Positions 18,267 through 27,456 of a stretch of DNA of 64,000 bases are shown one piece after another. Both the position numbers and the translations under genes were made by a program. Positions within the stretch are counted from its first letter, which is position 1. Each line of letters starts with the position of its first letter. This DNA is from Lachnospiraceae bacterium. GTDB taxonomy: Bacteria > Bacillota_A > Clostridia > Lachnospirales > Lachnospiraceae. The notes below the pieces were generated by a model. That model was not told where the DNA came from. It worked only from the letters and a program-made list of their open reading frames with translations, and ran no database searches. Location of the stretch: the NCBI GenBank assembly GCA_024684065.1, contig JAIKXO010000321.1:1-64000 (forward strand), in the 5' to 3' direction.

Positions 18267-18343
18267 TAAAAAGGTAGTTTTCAAGAGGCTGTTTTTGAGA
18301 TAAAATGGGGAATAGCGGTGACAAACTGTGTTAGGAGGATGTT

Positions 18344-19546
18344 ATGAGCAAGATTGAAAATGATGCTTCTGTAAGCGCAAGTAAGAAAAAGCGTATTGAA
18401 CGGCAGAAGAAATACGAGAACGAAAAGAGAAAGCAGTTTATAAGCAGGACGGTACTGATCGGAATATCCGCGGTTATTGCCATTGTTCTGTGTTTCTTTC
18501 TGATAAGGGGTTTATATAAATCCATTACCAAGGTCAAGCCTTCGAGTGATTACAGCGCAGGGCTTTCGGACAATGGATTTATTGATGGCGTGAAGGCCTC
18601 TGATTATGTGACAATGCCGGACTATAAGGCGATAAAGATCGATAAGGCTTCCGTTGAATACAGCGACGAGGACATGCAGAGCGAGATAGATACTCAGTTA
18701 AATGCCCATAAGGAACTGAATGAGGATGCTTCCGCAGAGGTAAAGGACGGCGATACTGTAAAGATCGATTATGTTGGTACCATAGACGGCGAGGAATTTG
18801 AAGGCGGTAATTCAAACGGTGAAGGGCATGACCTTGTGATCGGCTCGGGCAGCTTTATAGATGACTTTGAACAGCAGCTTATCGGAAGCCATCCCGGAGA
18901 CAGCGTTACCGTAAAGGTTACTTTCCCTGACGACTATTCTACGAAAGAGCTTCAGGGCAAGGATGCGGAATTTGCCGTGGAAGTTCACGGAGTTTATGAG
19001 GTTCCCGAATTTACTGATGAATTTGTGGCGGAATATCTTTCCGAGCATGCAAAGACTGTCGATGAGTACAAGCAGTATCTGAAGGATACCCATTACGATG
19101 AGAACCTTGAGTCGGCTCTTAAGACGAAGCTTTCAGAGGATACCGAGGAAAGCAGTTATCCCGGGTATCTCAAGCAGTATAAGAGCCTTGAGATGTTCTT
19201 AGACGAGCAGACCTACGAACAGATGAACCAGCTTTATCAGGCTTATTACGGAAGCGGTTTTTCAAGCTTTGAAGAATATTCGGGAATGACCGAGGAAGAG
19301 TACGAAGAAGACCTGGATAGAAGGGCTAAAGAAGCTATAAAGGAAAAACTGGCGGCCCAGTATATATTAGAGGCTGAGGGTGTGACCTTAAGCGAGCAGG
19401 ATTACCGGGATTTTCTTATGGAGCAATATGGTAATGACGACAGCTTCGATTCGAATATAGAGGAGTACGGGCTTCCGTATCTTCTTTCGGAAAGGCTTAC
19501 GGATAAAGCGGTCGGGATATTAAAGAATTACGTTACGGTAGAATAA
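18344..19546 (+). CDS. Membrane-anchored trigger-factor-like peptidyl-prolyl isomerase
   Basis: A 400-residue protein. Residues 1-32 are strongly basic and cytoplasmic, residues 33-54 form one transmembrane helix, and the rest should be outside. An FKBP-type domain starts near residue 125 (GDTVKIDYVGTIDGEEFEGG region, ending in EVHGVYEVPEFTDEF), followed by a helical C-terminal part like that of trigger factor. The ribosome-binding N-terminal domain of trigger factor is absent. This suggests an extracytoplasmic foldase. ATG 18344 follows AGGAGG. It is monocistronic, ending at a terminator. Confidence 0.85.
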   Translation: MSKIENDASVSASKKKRIERQKKYENEKRKQFISRTVLIGISAVIAIVLCFFLIRGLYKSITKVKPSSDYSAGLSDNGFIDGVKASDYVTMPDYKAIKIDKASVEYSDEDMQSEIDTQLNAHKELNEDASAEVKDGDTVKIDYVGTIDGEEFEGGNSNGEGHDLVIGSGSFIDDFEQQLIGSHPGDSVTVKVTFPDDYSTKELQGKDAEFAVEVHGVYEVPEFTDEFVAEYLSEHAKTVDEYKQYLKDTHYDENLESALKTKLSEDTEESSYPGYLKQYKSLEMFLDEQTYEQMNQLYQAYYGSGFSSFEEYSGMTEEEYEEDLDRRAKEAIKEKLAAQYILEAEGVTLSEQDYRDFLMEQYGNDDSFDSNIEEYGLPYLLSERLTDKAVGILKNYVTVE

Positions 19547-19561
19547 AAAAGGAAAGGTCTT

Positions 19562-19597
19562 CGCCGGCGTTCCTTAAGGGGACGCCGGCGTTGTTTT
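19562..19597 (+). terminator. Terminator after the foldase gene
   Basis: CGCCGGCG (19562-19569) pairs with CGCCGGCG (19583-19590), extended by TCC/GGA, followed by TTGTTTT. It ends ten bases before the next ATG, so the following operon needs readthrough or its own promoter. Confidence 0.85.
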
Positions 19598-19606
19598 AAC
19601 AGGATT

Positions 19607-20395
19607 ATGAGTTATGTTCAGCTTAAGGAGCTTGCGGGAAAGCTTCATCTAAGCCATGGCGAAAATGTATTTGTGACCTCGGATGTCAAGCGTCTTTTAT
19701 ACAGCCTTATAGAAAATGGCGACGATACAGACCTTAACATATTGATAGATGGTATCATCGATATTATAGGACCCTCTGCGACCCTTGTTTTTCCGACTTT
19801 TAACTGGGCCTTTTGCAAGGGAGTGGCTTATGACCATTATAAGACCCCGTGTAAAACCGGAACACTTGGAAAACTTGCTTTAAAGAGGCCTGATTTCAGG
19901 AGGACAAAGCATCCGATCTATTCCTTTGCCGTATGGGGGAAGGGAACAGAGGAGCTTGTGAGTATTGAAAATAAAAGCTCGTTCGGAGCGGATTCACCCT
20001 TTACCTACATGATGGAGCATGATTTCAATAATCTGTTTATAGACAAGGATCTGCAGCACTCCTTCGTTTTTGTCCATTATGTCGAGGAAAACAACGGACC
20101 GGTTCCGTACCGTTATTTAAAGGATTTTACGGCGGAATATACGGATGATAAGGGGATCACGACACAAAGAACCTATTCCATGAACGTACGGGATCTCGAT
20201 ATGGATGTAGAGAACCGCATATATCCCTATGAGCCTGATTTTATGGCAGCAGGCGTGGAAGAGGAGTTTTATATCAATGATATCGAATATAAAAAGATAA
20301 ACTTAAGGGGAGCATATCCTATTATCGCAGATGATGTGCGAAATAACAGGAGTCGCAAGCTTTGTTCATATATCGGGCAGGAGGATGAGACATGA
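19607..20395 (+). CDS. AAC(3)-like N-acetyltransferase
   Basis: A 262-residue acetyl-CoA-dependent acyltransferase of the aminoglycoside 3-N-acetyltransferase fold (YokD-like). Supporting motifs: LVFPTFNWAFCKG, GTLGKLALKRPDFRRTKHPIYSFAVWGKG and the later SFGADSPF. Its length fits the family. Many chromosomal relatives sit in glycan or natural-product clusters and are not resistance enzymes. Here it is coupled by a four-base overlap to a DUF4910 gene, then an ACP and a MaoC-like gene, so a carbohydrate- or carrier-linked amino group is a more likely acceptor. Its start has a weak ribosome site right after a terminator. Confidence 0.82.
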   Translation: MSYVQLKELAGKLHLSHGENVFVTSDVKRLLYSLIENGDDTDLNILIDGIIDIIGPSATLVFPTFNWAFCKGVAYDHYKTPCKTGTLGKLALKRPDFRRTKHPIYSFAVWGKGTEELVSIENKSSFGADSPFTYMMEHDFNNLFIDKDLQHSFVFVHYVEENNGPVPYRYLKDFTAEYTDDKGITTQRTYSMNVRDLDMDVENRIYPYEPDFMAAGVEEEFYINDIEYKKINLRGAYPIIADDVRNNRSRKLCSYIGQEDET

Positions 20396-21711
20396 GCGGT
20401 GTAAGATGTATCGAAGAAGGACGCAGCATGTATGAGCTTGCACGCGAAATATATCCCATCTGCAGGAGCCTGACCGGTAACGGTGTAAGGCAGACCTTTG
20501 AGATCCTCGGAAAATATATGCCTGATATAAAGCTTTCGGAGGTTCCTACCGGTACAGAGGTATTTGACTGGACGATCCCGAAGGAATGGAATATAGAGGA
20601 GGCTTATATTGAGGATGATGATGGGAAGAGGATAGTGGATTTTAAGGTTCACAATCTTCATGTCGTAGGTTATTCTGTTCCGGTTGATGAATATCTGAGC
20701 CTCGAAGAACTCCTTCCCCATATTTATTCTCTGGAAGGCCAGCCTGATGTTATCCCCTATGTCACTTCGTACTATAAAGAGCGCTGGGGCTTCTGCATGA
20801 CTCATAAGCAGAAGCTTTCACTTAAGCCCGGGAAATATCATGCCGTTATCAGGTCGAGCCTTACGGAGGGGTCTTTGACATACGGAGAGATGTTTTTTCC
20901 GGGGGAGAGCAGTAAGGAGGTCTTCTTTTCAAGCTATGTATGCCATCCCTCAATGGGAAATAACGAATGCTCGGGACAGGCTCTTATTATTTGGCTTGCA
21001 AGATATATAAAAAACATGAAGCACAGGAGATACAGCTACAGGCTTGTCCTGGCTCCGGAGACGATAGGGGCGATAACCTACTTAAGCAGGCATCTCAGGG
21101 AGCTTAAGGAAAACGTGATAGCAGGATTTAATCTGACCTGTGTTGGCGATGACAGGGACTTTTCCATAGTCCATTCCAGATATGCCGATACTTATGCCGA
21201 TAAGGTCCTTATGAATGTCCTCAGGTATAAAAAACCGGATTTTGCGGAGTATCCTTATATTAAGAGAGGGTCGGACGAGAGGCAGTATCAGGCTCCGGGA
21301 GTAGATATCCCTTTGGTATGCTTCTGCAGGAGCAAATATCATATTTTCCCGGAATATCATACCTCTGCGGATGACCTTGACCTGATAAGCCCGGAGGGGC
21401 TTGCGGGTAGCTATGAGGTGATGACGGAGTGTATTGAGGCGATAGAAAACAATAATGTTTATAAGGTGACCTGCCTTTGCGAGCCTCAGTTAGGGAGACG
21501 GGGGCTTATGCCGACAGTCAGCAGCAAAGAGACCTATCAGGAAACTCTGGCGCTTAAGGATGTTGTCGCATATGCAGACGGCAGAAACGATCTGATAGAT
21601 CTGAGCAATATCATCGAACAGCCTGTCCATATAATAACAAGTGTTGTTGATAAACTAATAACAGCAGGATTGTTAGAGAAAATCAGCATTAACACAGGGT
21701 TTGAAGATTAG
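20392..21711 (+). CDS. DUF4910 domain protein (M28-like aminopeptidase fold)
   Basis: A 439-residue soluble protein. The central part resembles zinc aminopeptidases: SSYVCHPSMGNNECSGQA supplies a histidine, LAPETIGAITYLS a glutamate, RGSDERQYQAPG an acidic residue, and EYHTSADDLD a second histidine. The last 40 residues (SNIIEQPVHIITSVVDKL) look like a winged-helix end, as in DUF4910. The family has no settled function, though it recurs in polysaccharide and flagellin-glycan clusters. AGGAGG precedes ATG 20392 and the four-base overlap couples it to the AAC(3)-like gene. A deacylase or peptidase acting on a glycan precursor is plausible. Confidence 0.82.
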   Translation: MSGVRCIEEGRSMYELAREIYPICRSLTGNGVRQTFEILGKYMPDIKLSEVPTGTEVFDWTIPKEWNIEEAYIEDDDGKRIVDFKVHNLHVVGYSVPVDEYLSLEELLPHIYSLEGQPDVIPYVTSYYKERWGFCMTHKQKLSLKPGKYHAVIRSSLTEGSLTYGEMFFPGESSKEVFFSSYVCHPSMGNNECSGQALIIWLARYIKNMKHRRYSYRLVLAPETIGAITYLSRHLRELKENVIAGFNLTCVGDDRDFSIVHSRYADTYADKVLMNVLRYKKPDFAEYPYIKRGSDERQYQAPGVDIPLVCFCRSKYHIFPEYHTSADDLDLISPEGLAGSYEVMTECIEAIENNNVYKVTCLCEPQLGRRGLMPTVSSKETYQETLALKDVVAYADGRNDLIDLSNIIEQPVHIITSVVDKLITAGLLEKISINTGFED

Positions 21712-21760
21712 TTAAATATAGATTTAACATATTGATCGTATATAAATAATGAGGTGTTTT

Positions 21761-22012
21761 ATGTCACGTGAAGAGATAATGGAGAAGGTTACGGAAATAT
21801 TCAGGGATGTGTTTGATGACGAGGAGCTGGTTATTTTGGACAGCACCAACTCTGACGATATTGAAGACTGGGATTCACTTGAACATATTTCGCTGATCGT
21901 TTCCATGGAAAAAGAGTTTAATATGAAATTTGACATAAAAGAAGTCAACAAGCTTGAGAATGTCGGTGAAATGATCGACCTGATCATGAGAAAGATGGAA
22001 GAGCAGGCATAA
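21761..22012 (+). CDS. Acyl carrier protein
   Basis: An 83-residue acidic four-helix carrier. The phosphopantetheine site is the serine of WDSLEH (S39). ATG 21761 is chosen because GAGGTG lies at 21751-21756; the upstream ATG at 21749 would absorb it. It lies 49 bases after the DUF4910 gene and five bases before a MaoC-like gene. There are no fatty-acid synthase genes nearby, so this is probably a dedicated carrier for the cluster and not the general fatty-acid ACP. Confidence 0.92.
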   Translation: MSREEIMEKVTEIFRDVFDDEELVILDSTNSDDIEDWDSLEHISLIVSMEKEFNMKFDIKEVNKLENVGEMIDLIMRKMEEQA

Positions 22013-22017
22013 CAGGC

Positions 22018-22434
22018 ATGAATAATTATACCTACGAAGAGCTTTATATCGGACAGAAGGAGTCATTTACCGTAACCGTAAGCAAAGAGGATTTTGAAAC
22101 CTTCAGGCATATAACGGGAGATGAGAATCCTCTCCATAATGATGAGGAGTATGCAGGAAAAAAAGGAAATAAAGGAAGGGTAGCTTTCGGAATGCTTACG
22201 GCATCCTATCTTTCGGCCCTGGCCGGAGTTTATCTGCCGGGAGAAAGAAGTCTCATCCATTCGGTGGAGGTTAAGTTTGAGGCTCCGGTTTATGAGGGAG
22301 ATGTACTGACCGTAAGCGGGGAGGTTAAAGAGAAGAATGATACTTTCAGGTTCATTATCCTGAAGGTGTTTATAAAAAACCCGGACGGAAAAAAGGTATT
22401 AAAAGGAAAGATGCAGATCGGGGTAACAGATTAG
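22018..22434 (+). CDS. MaoC-like hotdog-fold dehydratase
   Basis: A 138-residue single-hotdog protein. The hydratase motif is TGDENPLHNDEEYA, which supplies the Asp and His of (R)-specific enoyl hydratases, followed by VAFGMLTASYLSAL. Members hydrate or dehydrate CoA- or ACP-bound acyl chains. Five bases separate it from the ACP gene, so its substrate is likely an acyl group on that carrier. Together with AAC(3)-like and DUF4910 genes it forms a compact four-gene unit. Confidence 0.88.
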   Translation: MNNYTYEELYIGQKESFTVTVSKEDFETFRHITGDENPLHNDEEYAGKKGNKGRVAFGMLTASYLSALAGVYLPGERSLIHSVEVKFEAPVYEGDVLTVSGEVKEKNDTFRFIILKVFIKNPDGKKVLKGKMQIGVTD

Positions 22435-22459
22435 AAAAATATGTATGGAGGGAAAAGCC

Positions 22460-23194
22460 ATGAATGAAATTGAAACCTTGCAAAAATGGATCGATGAGAG
22501 CAATAATATTGTTTTTTTCGGGGGTGCGGGTGTATCCACGGAAAGCGGGATACCGGATTTCAGAAGTGTAGACGGCCTGTATAACCAGAAATACGATTAT
22601 CCGCCGGAGACCATCTTAAGCCACACCTTCTACAGGAGCAAGACGGAAGAATTCTACCGTTTCTACAGGGATAAGATGCTCTGCACTACGGCAAAGCCCA
22701 ATAAGGCTCATTTAAAGCTTGCGGAGCTTGAGAAGGCCGGCAAGTTAAAGGCGGTTGTCACCCAGAATATAGACGGGCTCCATCAGGCAGCCGGTTCAAA
22801 GGAGGTTTTGGAGCTGCATGGAAGTGTTCTGAGAAATTATTGCGAAAGATGCGGTGCTTTTTATGATGTAGACTATATCATAAATTCCGAAGGGGTTCCG
22901 AAGTGTGAAAAATGCGGCGGCAGTATAAAGCCCGACGTGGTTCTTTATGAGGAAGGGCTTGATATGACTACGATGAGCAGGTCCGTAGACTATATCTCAA
23001 AGGCCGATGTGCTGATAATCGGCGGCACCTCTTTGGCGGTCTATCCTGCTGCGGGGCTTATAGATTATTACCGGGGAAGAAAGCTTGTCCTCATAAATAA
23101 GTCTTCTACCTCCATGGATCGGAAGGCGGATCTTCTTATACAGGGAAGCATAGGCGAGATACTGGGTTCGATCGAGGTAAGGGCGAGAGTATGA
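22460..23194 (+). CDS. NAD-dependent protein deacylase (Sir2 family)
   Basis: A 244-residue sirtuin that removes acetyl or other acyl groups from lysine using NAD+. Motifs in order: FFGGAGVSTESGIPDFRS, TQNIDGLHQAAGS, ELHGS with the catalytic histidine, a zinc site (CERC and CEKC, residues about 127-160), and GGTSLAVYPAAGL. ATG 22460 follows GGAGGG at 22447-22452; the earlier ATG at 22445 overlaps that site. It is 25 bases after the MaoC-like gene and may belong to the same transcript. Confidence 0.95.
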   Translation: MNEIETLQKWIDESNNIVFFGGAGVSTESGIPDFRSVDGLYNQKYDYPPETILSHTFYRSKTEEFYRFYRDKMLCTTAKPNKAHLKLAELEKAGKLKAVVTQNIDGLHQAAGSKEVLELHGSVLRNYCERCGAFYDVDYIINSEGVPKCEKCGGSIKPDVVLYEEGLDMTTMSRSVDYISKADVLIIGGTSLAVYPAAGLIDYYRGRKLVLINKSSTSMDRKADLLIQGSIGEILGSIEVRARV

Positions 23195-23205
23195 CCGTTT
23201 CCGGT

Positions 23206-23270
23206 GGTCATGATACGGGGCATTAAAATGCGCCTTTTATCAAAACCTTGAAAGCAGGGGCAAGATAACA
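23206..23270. repeat. Two-hairpin dispersed repeat, copy 3 (diverged)
   Basis: Matches the 15240/15361 repeat through TCATGATACGG, TGCGCCTTTTATC and ACCTTGAAA. The first stem has changed from a G-C to an A-T pair on both sides (GGGGCAT...ATGCGCC, one mismatch); the second stem has decayed. It lies just after the sirtuin gene. Confidence 0.7.
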
Positions 23271-23286
23271 ATATTATAATATCAAC

Positions 23287-23319
23287 AGATCAGGGAGTCC
23301 TTCAAAGGCTCCCTGATCT
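23287..23319. terminator. Convergent terminator between sirtuin and dnaB
   Basis: AGATCAGGGAG (23287-23297) pairs perfectly with CTCCCTGATCT (23309-23319). It sits between two convergent genes. The plus side is followed by TTTAGTTTTCC, which overlaps the dnaB stop codon. Confidence 0.8.
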
Positions 23320-23321
23320 CT

Positions 23322-24656
23322 TTAGTTTTCCTTATTTGCGAATTTTGTATACTGAGGTCTCCAGACAAGCTCAACGGTCCCTATTGGTCCGTTCCTCTGT
23401 TTTGCGACATTGATCTCCGTGATATTCTTTTTTTCCGTGCCCTTATCATAGTAATCCTCCCTGTATAAGAACATCACTACGTCAGCGTCCTGCTCTATGG
23501 CACCGGAATCCCTCAGGTCTGAAAGCTGCGGCTTATGACCCTCTCTTTTTTCGGCATTCCTTGAAAGCTGCGATAATGCGATAACCGGAACATCCAACTC
23601 CCTTGCGATAGACTTCAGGGCTCTTGAAATATCGGAGATCTCCTGATTCCTTGAATCACCGCCTCTCGACTGGCCTGATGACATAAGCTGGAGGTAATCG
23701 ATTATCACAAGCTTCAGATCATGTTCTATCTTATATTTCCGGCACTTTGATCTGAGCTCGCTTGTGGTAACGCTTGAAACATCATCTATAATAAGCTTTG
23801 AGGAACCTATCCTTGCAGCGCTTTCCATGACATACGCGACCTCATTGTCGTCAAGATTGCCTTTCCTGAGCTTTTGCGCATCAACCGTGGCATCCATTGC
23901 TATAAGTCTGTTTACTAAAGACTCCTTCGGCATCTCAAGACTGAAGATCGCAGTCGTTAAGCTGTTCCTTAAGCTGACGTTTAAAGCAATGTTCAGGGCA
24001 AAAGCGGTCTTTCCCATCGAGGGCCTTGCCGCTATCAGCACCAGATCCGAGGGCTGGAGCCCGCTTAACATTTCGTCAAGATCAGTGAAGCCTGTTGCTA
24101 TGCCGGTGATCCCCCCGCCGCTCATCATGACCTGCTGAATTTTTTTTAATGAGTTTTCGACGATCTTATTTATCGGAACATAATCACCGGTATTTCTCTT
24201 TGCGACTATATCAAAGATCCTTTTTTCGGTTTCTTCGAAAATATCATTTAACGGCTTATTATGGGCATAACACTCCCCCGAGATAAAGTCGTTCGTGTCA
24301 ATGAGCTTTCTTAACAGAGAGTTTTCCTTGACATACTCGGCATATTGTCTGACATGGGCTGAAGTTATCGTGAGTCCCATTACTTCATTAAGAAACTCTA
24401 AGGAGATGATCTCTTCGGGCACATTCTTTTCCCTGAGCCTGTTTTTCAAAGAGACGATATCGATAGGTTTTCCTTCGTTATCAAGCTCCACAATGGCTTC
24501 AAAGACTATGCCGTATTGCTTTTCGTAGAAATCGTCCTTTATAAGTATCTCTGAGGCGAGACCTATAGCCGCCCTGTCCATGAGCATGGATCCAACAACT
24601 GCCTTTTCGGCTGCGGAATCATGCGGCTTTATCCTGTTAACAGCTGACTCGTCCAA
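23322..24656 (-). CDS. dnaB: Replicative DNA helicase DnaB
   Basis: The hexameric helicase that unwinds DNA at the replication fork. The 444 residues contain the N-terminal helical domain (to about 110), a linker, and a RecA-like ATPase with Walker A ARPSMGKTAF, Walker B LVIIDYLQLM and the downstream LSQLSRNAEKR and RDSGAIEQDAD motifs. A TTG start is supported by AGAGG seven bases upstream, inside the last codons of rplI; the genes are two bases apart, so translation is coupled. Confidence 0.97.
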   Translation of the reverse strand: MDESAVNRIKPHDSAAEKAVVGSMLMDRAAIGLASEILIKDDFYEKQYGIVFEAIVELDNEGKPIDIVSLKNRLREKNVPEEIISLEFLNEVMGLTITSAHVRQYAEYVKENSLLRKLIDTNDFISGECYAHNKPLNDIFEETEKRIFDIVAKRNTGDYVPINKIVENSLKKIQQVMMSGGGITGIATGFTDLDEMLSGLQPSDLVLIAARPSMGKTAFALNIALNVSLRNSLTTAIFSLEMPKESLVNRLIAMDATVDAQKLRKGNLDDNEVAYVMESAARIGSSKLIIDDVSSVTTSELRSKCRKYKIEHDLKLVIIDYLQLMSSGQSRGGDSRNQEISDISRALKSIARELDVPVIALSQLSRNAEKREGHKPQLSDLRDSGAIEQDADVVMFLYREDYYDKGTEKKNITEINVAKQRNGPIGTVELVWRPQYTKFANKEN

Positions 24657-24658
24657 TT

Positions 24659-25105
24659 TTATGCCTCTTCAACTTTGAGCTTTAAAACAGCGGTAACCTG
24701 CGGATGAAGCTTTACAGGTATCTCATAGCTTCCGATAGCCTTTATGGGCTCGTCTATCTGGATCTTCTTTTTATCAAGCTCCATATTGAACTGATTCATG
24801 GCTTCCTGAGCTATCTCCTTAGACGAAACGGAACCGAAGGCCTTCCCGTCCTTACCGGATTTAAGCTTAACGATTATGGTCTTTTTCTCAAGTTCCCCGC
24901 ATAATACCTTTGCTTCTTCCAGGCGCCTTTTTGCCATTTTATCCTCGTTAGCCTTGCGGAGCTTTAGATCATTTAAGTTTTTGGCATTTGCTTCAACTGC
25001 TTTTTTCTTGGAGAGAAGGAAATTTTTGGCATATCCGTCACTGACTTTTACTATATCATCTTTCTTTCCAAGGCTTTTAACATCCTCTGTAAGTATGACT
25101 TCCAA
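24659..25105 (-). CDS. rplI: 50S ribosomal protein L9
   Basis: A 148-residue ribosomal protein of normal length. The N-terminal RNA-binding domain has the L9 signature (LGKKDDIVKVSDGYAKNFL) and the long helix leads to the C-terminal domain ending in HPQVTAVLKLKVEEA. The start is TTG with an AAAGGGATGG site. It sits between gdpP and dnaB in the usual Firmicutes order. Confidence 0.97.
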   Translation of the reverse strand: MEVILTEDVKSLGKKDDIVKVSDGYAKNFLLSKKKAVEANAKNLNDLKLRKANEDKMAKRRLEEAKVLCGELEKKTIIVKLKSGKDGKAFGSVSSKEIAQEAMNQFNMELDKKKIQIDEPIKAIGSYEIPVKLHPQVTAVLKLKVEEA

Positions 25106-25161
25106 TTTAGTTCACCATCCCTTTCAAAACTGAATATTCTATTATACAGGCCTGATATATT

Positions 25162-27249
25162 TTATATCTCGCCTTCCTCTTCCATGCTGCGTAACGTTTC
25201 TATGAGCTTATCCTTTCCCTCGCCTATTGTTACGCCTTCTATCTGGGCTCCGGCCATATTGATATGTCCGCCGCCTCCGAGTTTCTCCATTATGATCTGG
25301 ACATTTATCTCGTCAAAAGATCTGGCGGAGATATAGATCTTATTCTGATATTCCGAAAGCACAAAGGACGCCTTCACTCCGTTGATATTAAGCAGCTCAT
25401 TGGCGGCCTGTGCGGCTATAACGGTAGGACACTGGCTGTCTCCGTCAAAATATGAAACGGCAAATTTGCCGTCGATCATTTCAACATGGCTCATGGCCTG
25501 CGTCCTTGCCAGATAATCCTCGATCGTATCTCTTAAGAGCTTTCTAACCCTGGTAGCGTCCGCTCCGTTTCTCCTCAGATAAGCAGCGGCTTCAAAGGTT
25601 CTTACACCGGTACGGTTCATGAAATTATTGGTATCCACGAGGATTCCGGCATACAGGCAGTCAGCCTCTATGGGCTTAAGCTTTATCTTATCGTTTATAT
25701 ACTGTAAAATTTCTGCCGCCATCTCCGAAGCGGAACTGGCATAGGGTTCGATGTAGGAAAGGGTCGCGTTTTCGATCTTTTCCTCACCCTGCCTGTGATG
25801 ATCTAAAACAACGATATTCTTACATCGGGACAGTAGCTCCGGACATTCTGTGTAACTGGGTTTATTGACGTCAACGACTACAACCACGCTGTTTTTATCC
25901 GCACGCTCCATTGCCTGCATATTGTTAAGGATCAGTTCCTTATCATCTTCTCCTTCTATAAGTGCGTCGACCATCGGCCGGATCGAGGAGGAGATATCGT
26001 TAATGACAATATTGGCGTTCTTGTTAAGGGACTTTGCGGCTCTGACTATGCCGACTGCCGCGCCCAGCGCGTCTGTATCGGTGATCTGGTGTCCCATGAC
26101 GAGGATCTGGTCGGTGCTTCCGATGATCTCCCTTAAAGCGTGGGCTTTGATCCTTGCCTTAACCCGCGTGTATTTTTCGGTCATCTTGCTCTTTCCGCCG
26201 AAATATACTATCTTGTCCCCGTCTTTAACGATCGCCTGATCACCGCCTCTTCCGAGGGCAAGGTCTATGGCGTTCCTGGCGTAGTCATAGTTCTCGGTGT
26301 AGCTTTCCGCGCCGACACCGAAGCCTATGCTTAGGGTCAGTGCCATTTCATTGCCGATGTTAACGTTTTTTACTTCGTCAAGGATGCTGAACCTCTTCTC
26401 TTCGAGTGATTCCAGGTCCTTTTTCTGGAGAATGACAAGATATTTATCCTTTTCAAGTTTTTTAACGATGGCATCATTGGCAGAGAGCGATTTATTTATC
26501 TGCCTGTCCACAAGGGCTGACAGAAGGGATCTTCTGACATCCTCCACTGTCTGCAGGGCTTCGTCGTAATTATCGATATATAAAAGTCCCACAGCCGGCT
26601 TTCCCTGCTCTATTTTTTTCTTAAGTTCCCTGGATTCCGTTTCATCAAACAAAAAGAAGGCAATAAGATAACTATCGTTATCCAGCTCCTCTGTCACCGG
26701 TGAGTCGCCTATCATTGCCTTTACAGATACTTTTTTTGTGGATGCCCTGAAATATTTATCCTCGAAGGTGATCAATACGTCTCTGTTGTCAGCGAGCAGC
26801 TCCCTTGCAGTCTTCTGGTTTTCATCATGGTTTTTTTTCTGATCGGGAGCATCGCTATAGACAAGCTCGGGAAAGAGCGCGAAAATACTTCGCTGGGAAT
26901 TTTTCTTGACATGAAGAAGATTTTCAAAAGCTTCGTTCGACCAGACGATACGGCCGGATTCATCCAACAGGGCATATGGGATATCCAGGTCTCTTAAAAG
27001 CTGCTTCTGAACCTGTCCGTACTGGGTCGCAAAGCTTATAAAATCATTTATTACTATCGTCCGGCTTTTGAAATAAAGCACCAGGGCGATGATAATGTAT
27101 ATAAAAGCAAAGACCGATGTATATAAACCTGCTCTCGGACTTACATAATACATTACTATATTAAAAATAACGATCAGAGCAGATAACCACAGGGGCCACT
27201 GGACATAAGAACGGATCTGGCCCTTCAGTTTTATTCTTGCCTTACCCAT
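25162..27249 (-). CDS. gdpP: Cyclic-di-AMP phosphodiesterase GdpP
   Basis: A 695-residue membrane protein that hydrolyses c-di-AMP. Two N-terminal helices (about 15-55) are followed by a PAS-like domain (around 85-160), a degenerate GGDEF-like domain (about 210-345) and a DHH/DHHA1 module (about 370-690). The DHH signatures are MGHQITDTDALGAAVG and VLDHHRQGE, and DHHA1 ends in GGGGHINMAG. The ATG is preceded by AGAGGA and a promoter lies upstream. Loss of this enzyme in relatives alters wall homeostasis and beta-lactam tolerance. Operon order gdpP-rplI-dnaB is conserved. Confidence 0.95.
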   Translation of the reverse strand: MGKARIKLKGQIRSYVQWPLWLSALIVIFNIVMYYVSPRAGLYTSVFAFIYIIIALVLYFKSRTIVINDFISFATQYGQVQKQLLRDLDIPYALLDESGRIVWSNEAFENLLHVKKNSQRSIFALFPELVYSDAPDQKKNHDENQKTARELLADNRDVLITFEDKYFRASTKKVSVKAMIGDSPVTEELDNDSYLIAFFLFDETESRELKKKIEQGKPAVGLLYIDNYDEALQTVEDVRRSLLSALVDRQINKSLSANDAIVKKLEKDKYLVILQKKDLESLEEKRFSILDEVKNVNIGNEMALTLSIGFGVGAESYTENYDYARNAIDLALGRGGDQAIVKDGDKIVYFGGKSKMTEKYTRVKARIKAHALREIIGSTDQILVMGHQITDTDALGAAVGIVRAAKSLNKNANIVINDISSSIRPMVDALIEGEDDKELILNNMQAMERADKNSVVVVVDVNKPSYTECPELLSRCKNIVVLDHHRQGEEKIENATLSYIEPYASSASEMAAEILQYINDKIKLKPIEADCLYAGILVDTNNFMNRTGVRTFEAAAYLRRNGADATRVRKLLRDTIEDYLARTQAMSHVEMIDGKFAVSYFDGDSQCPTVIAAQAANELLNINGVKASFVLSEYQNKIYISARSFDEINVQIIMEKLGGGGHINMAGAQIEGVTIGEGKDKLIETLRSMEEEGEI

Positions 27250-27332
27250 AAAAAATCCTCTTTATATCTCCCCCGCGGATGGACAAGAAATCTTGTACGC
27301 CCGATTCATTGCTTGTGACAATAAACATAAGA

Positions 27333-27361
27333 ATTATATCATTTTTTGTATATAGGCTCAA
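27333..27361 (-). promoter_or_regulatory. Promoter of the gdpP-rplI-dnaB operon
   Basis: On the minus strand, TTGAGC (27356-27361), 17-base spacer, TATAAT (27333-27338). The start would be near 27326, a leader of about 75 bases before gdpP. Confidence 0.7.
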
Positions 27362-27456
27362 CCGCAAGAACTTGTGCCATAAAAGCCATTCATATCCAAG
27401 GGGATGTATATATGAAGACAGAGCCGCAAAATAAATATATGCATGGAGTGAACAAT

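Noticed and set aside
19607..20395. Aminoglycoside resistance gene
   Set aside because: The AAC(3) fold is present, but the coupled DUF4910, ACP and MaoC genes point to metabolism; resistance cannot be claimed from fold alone.
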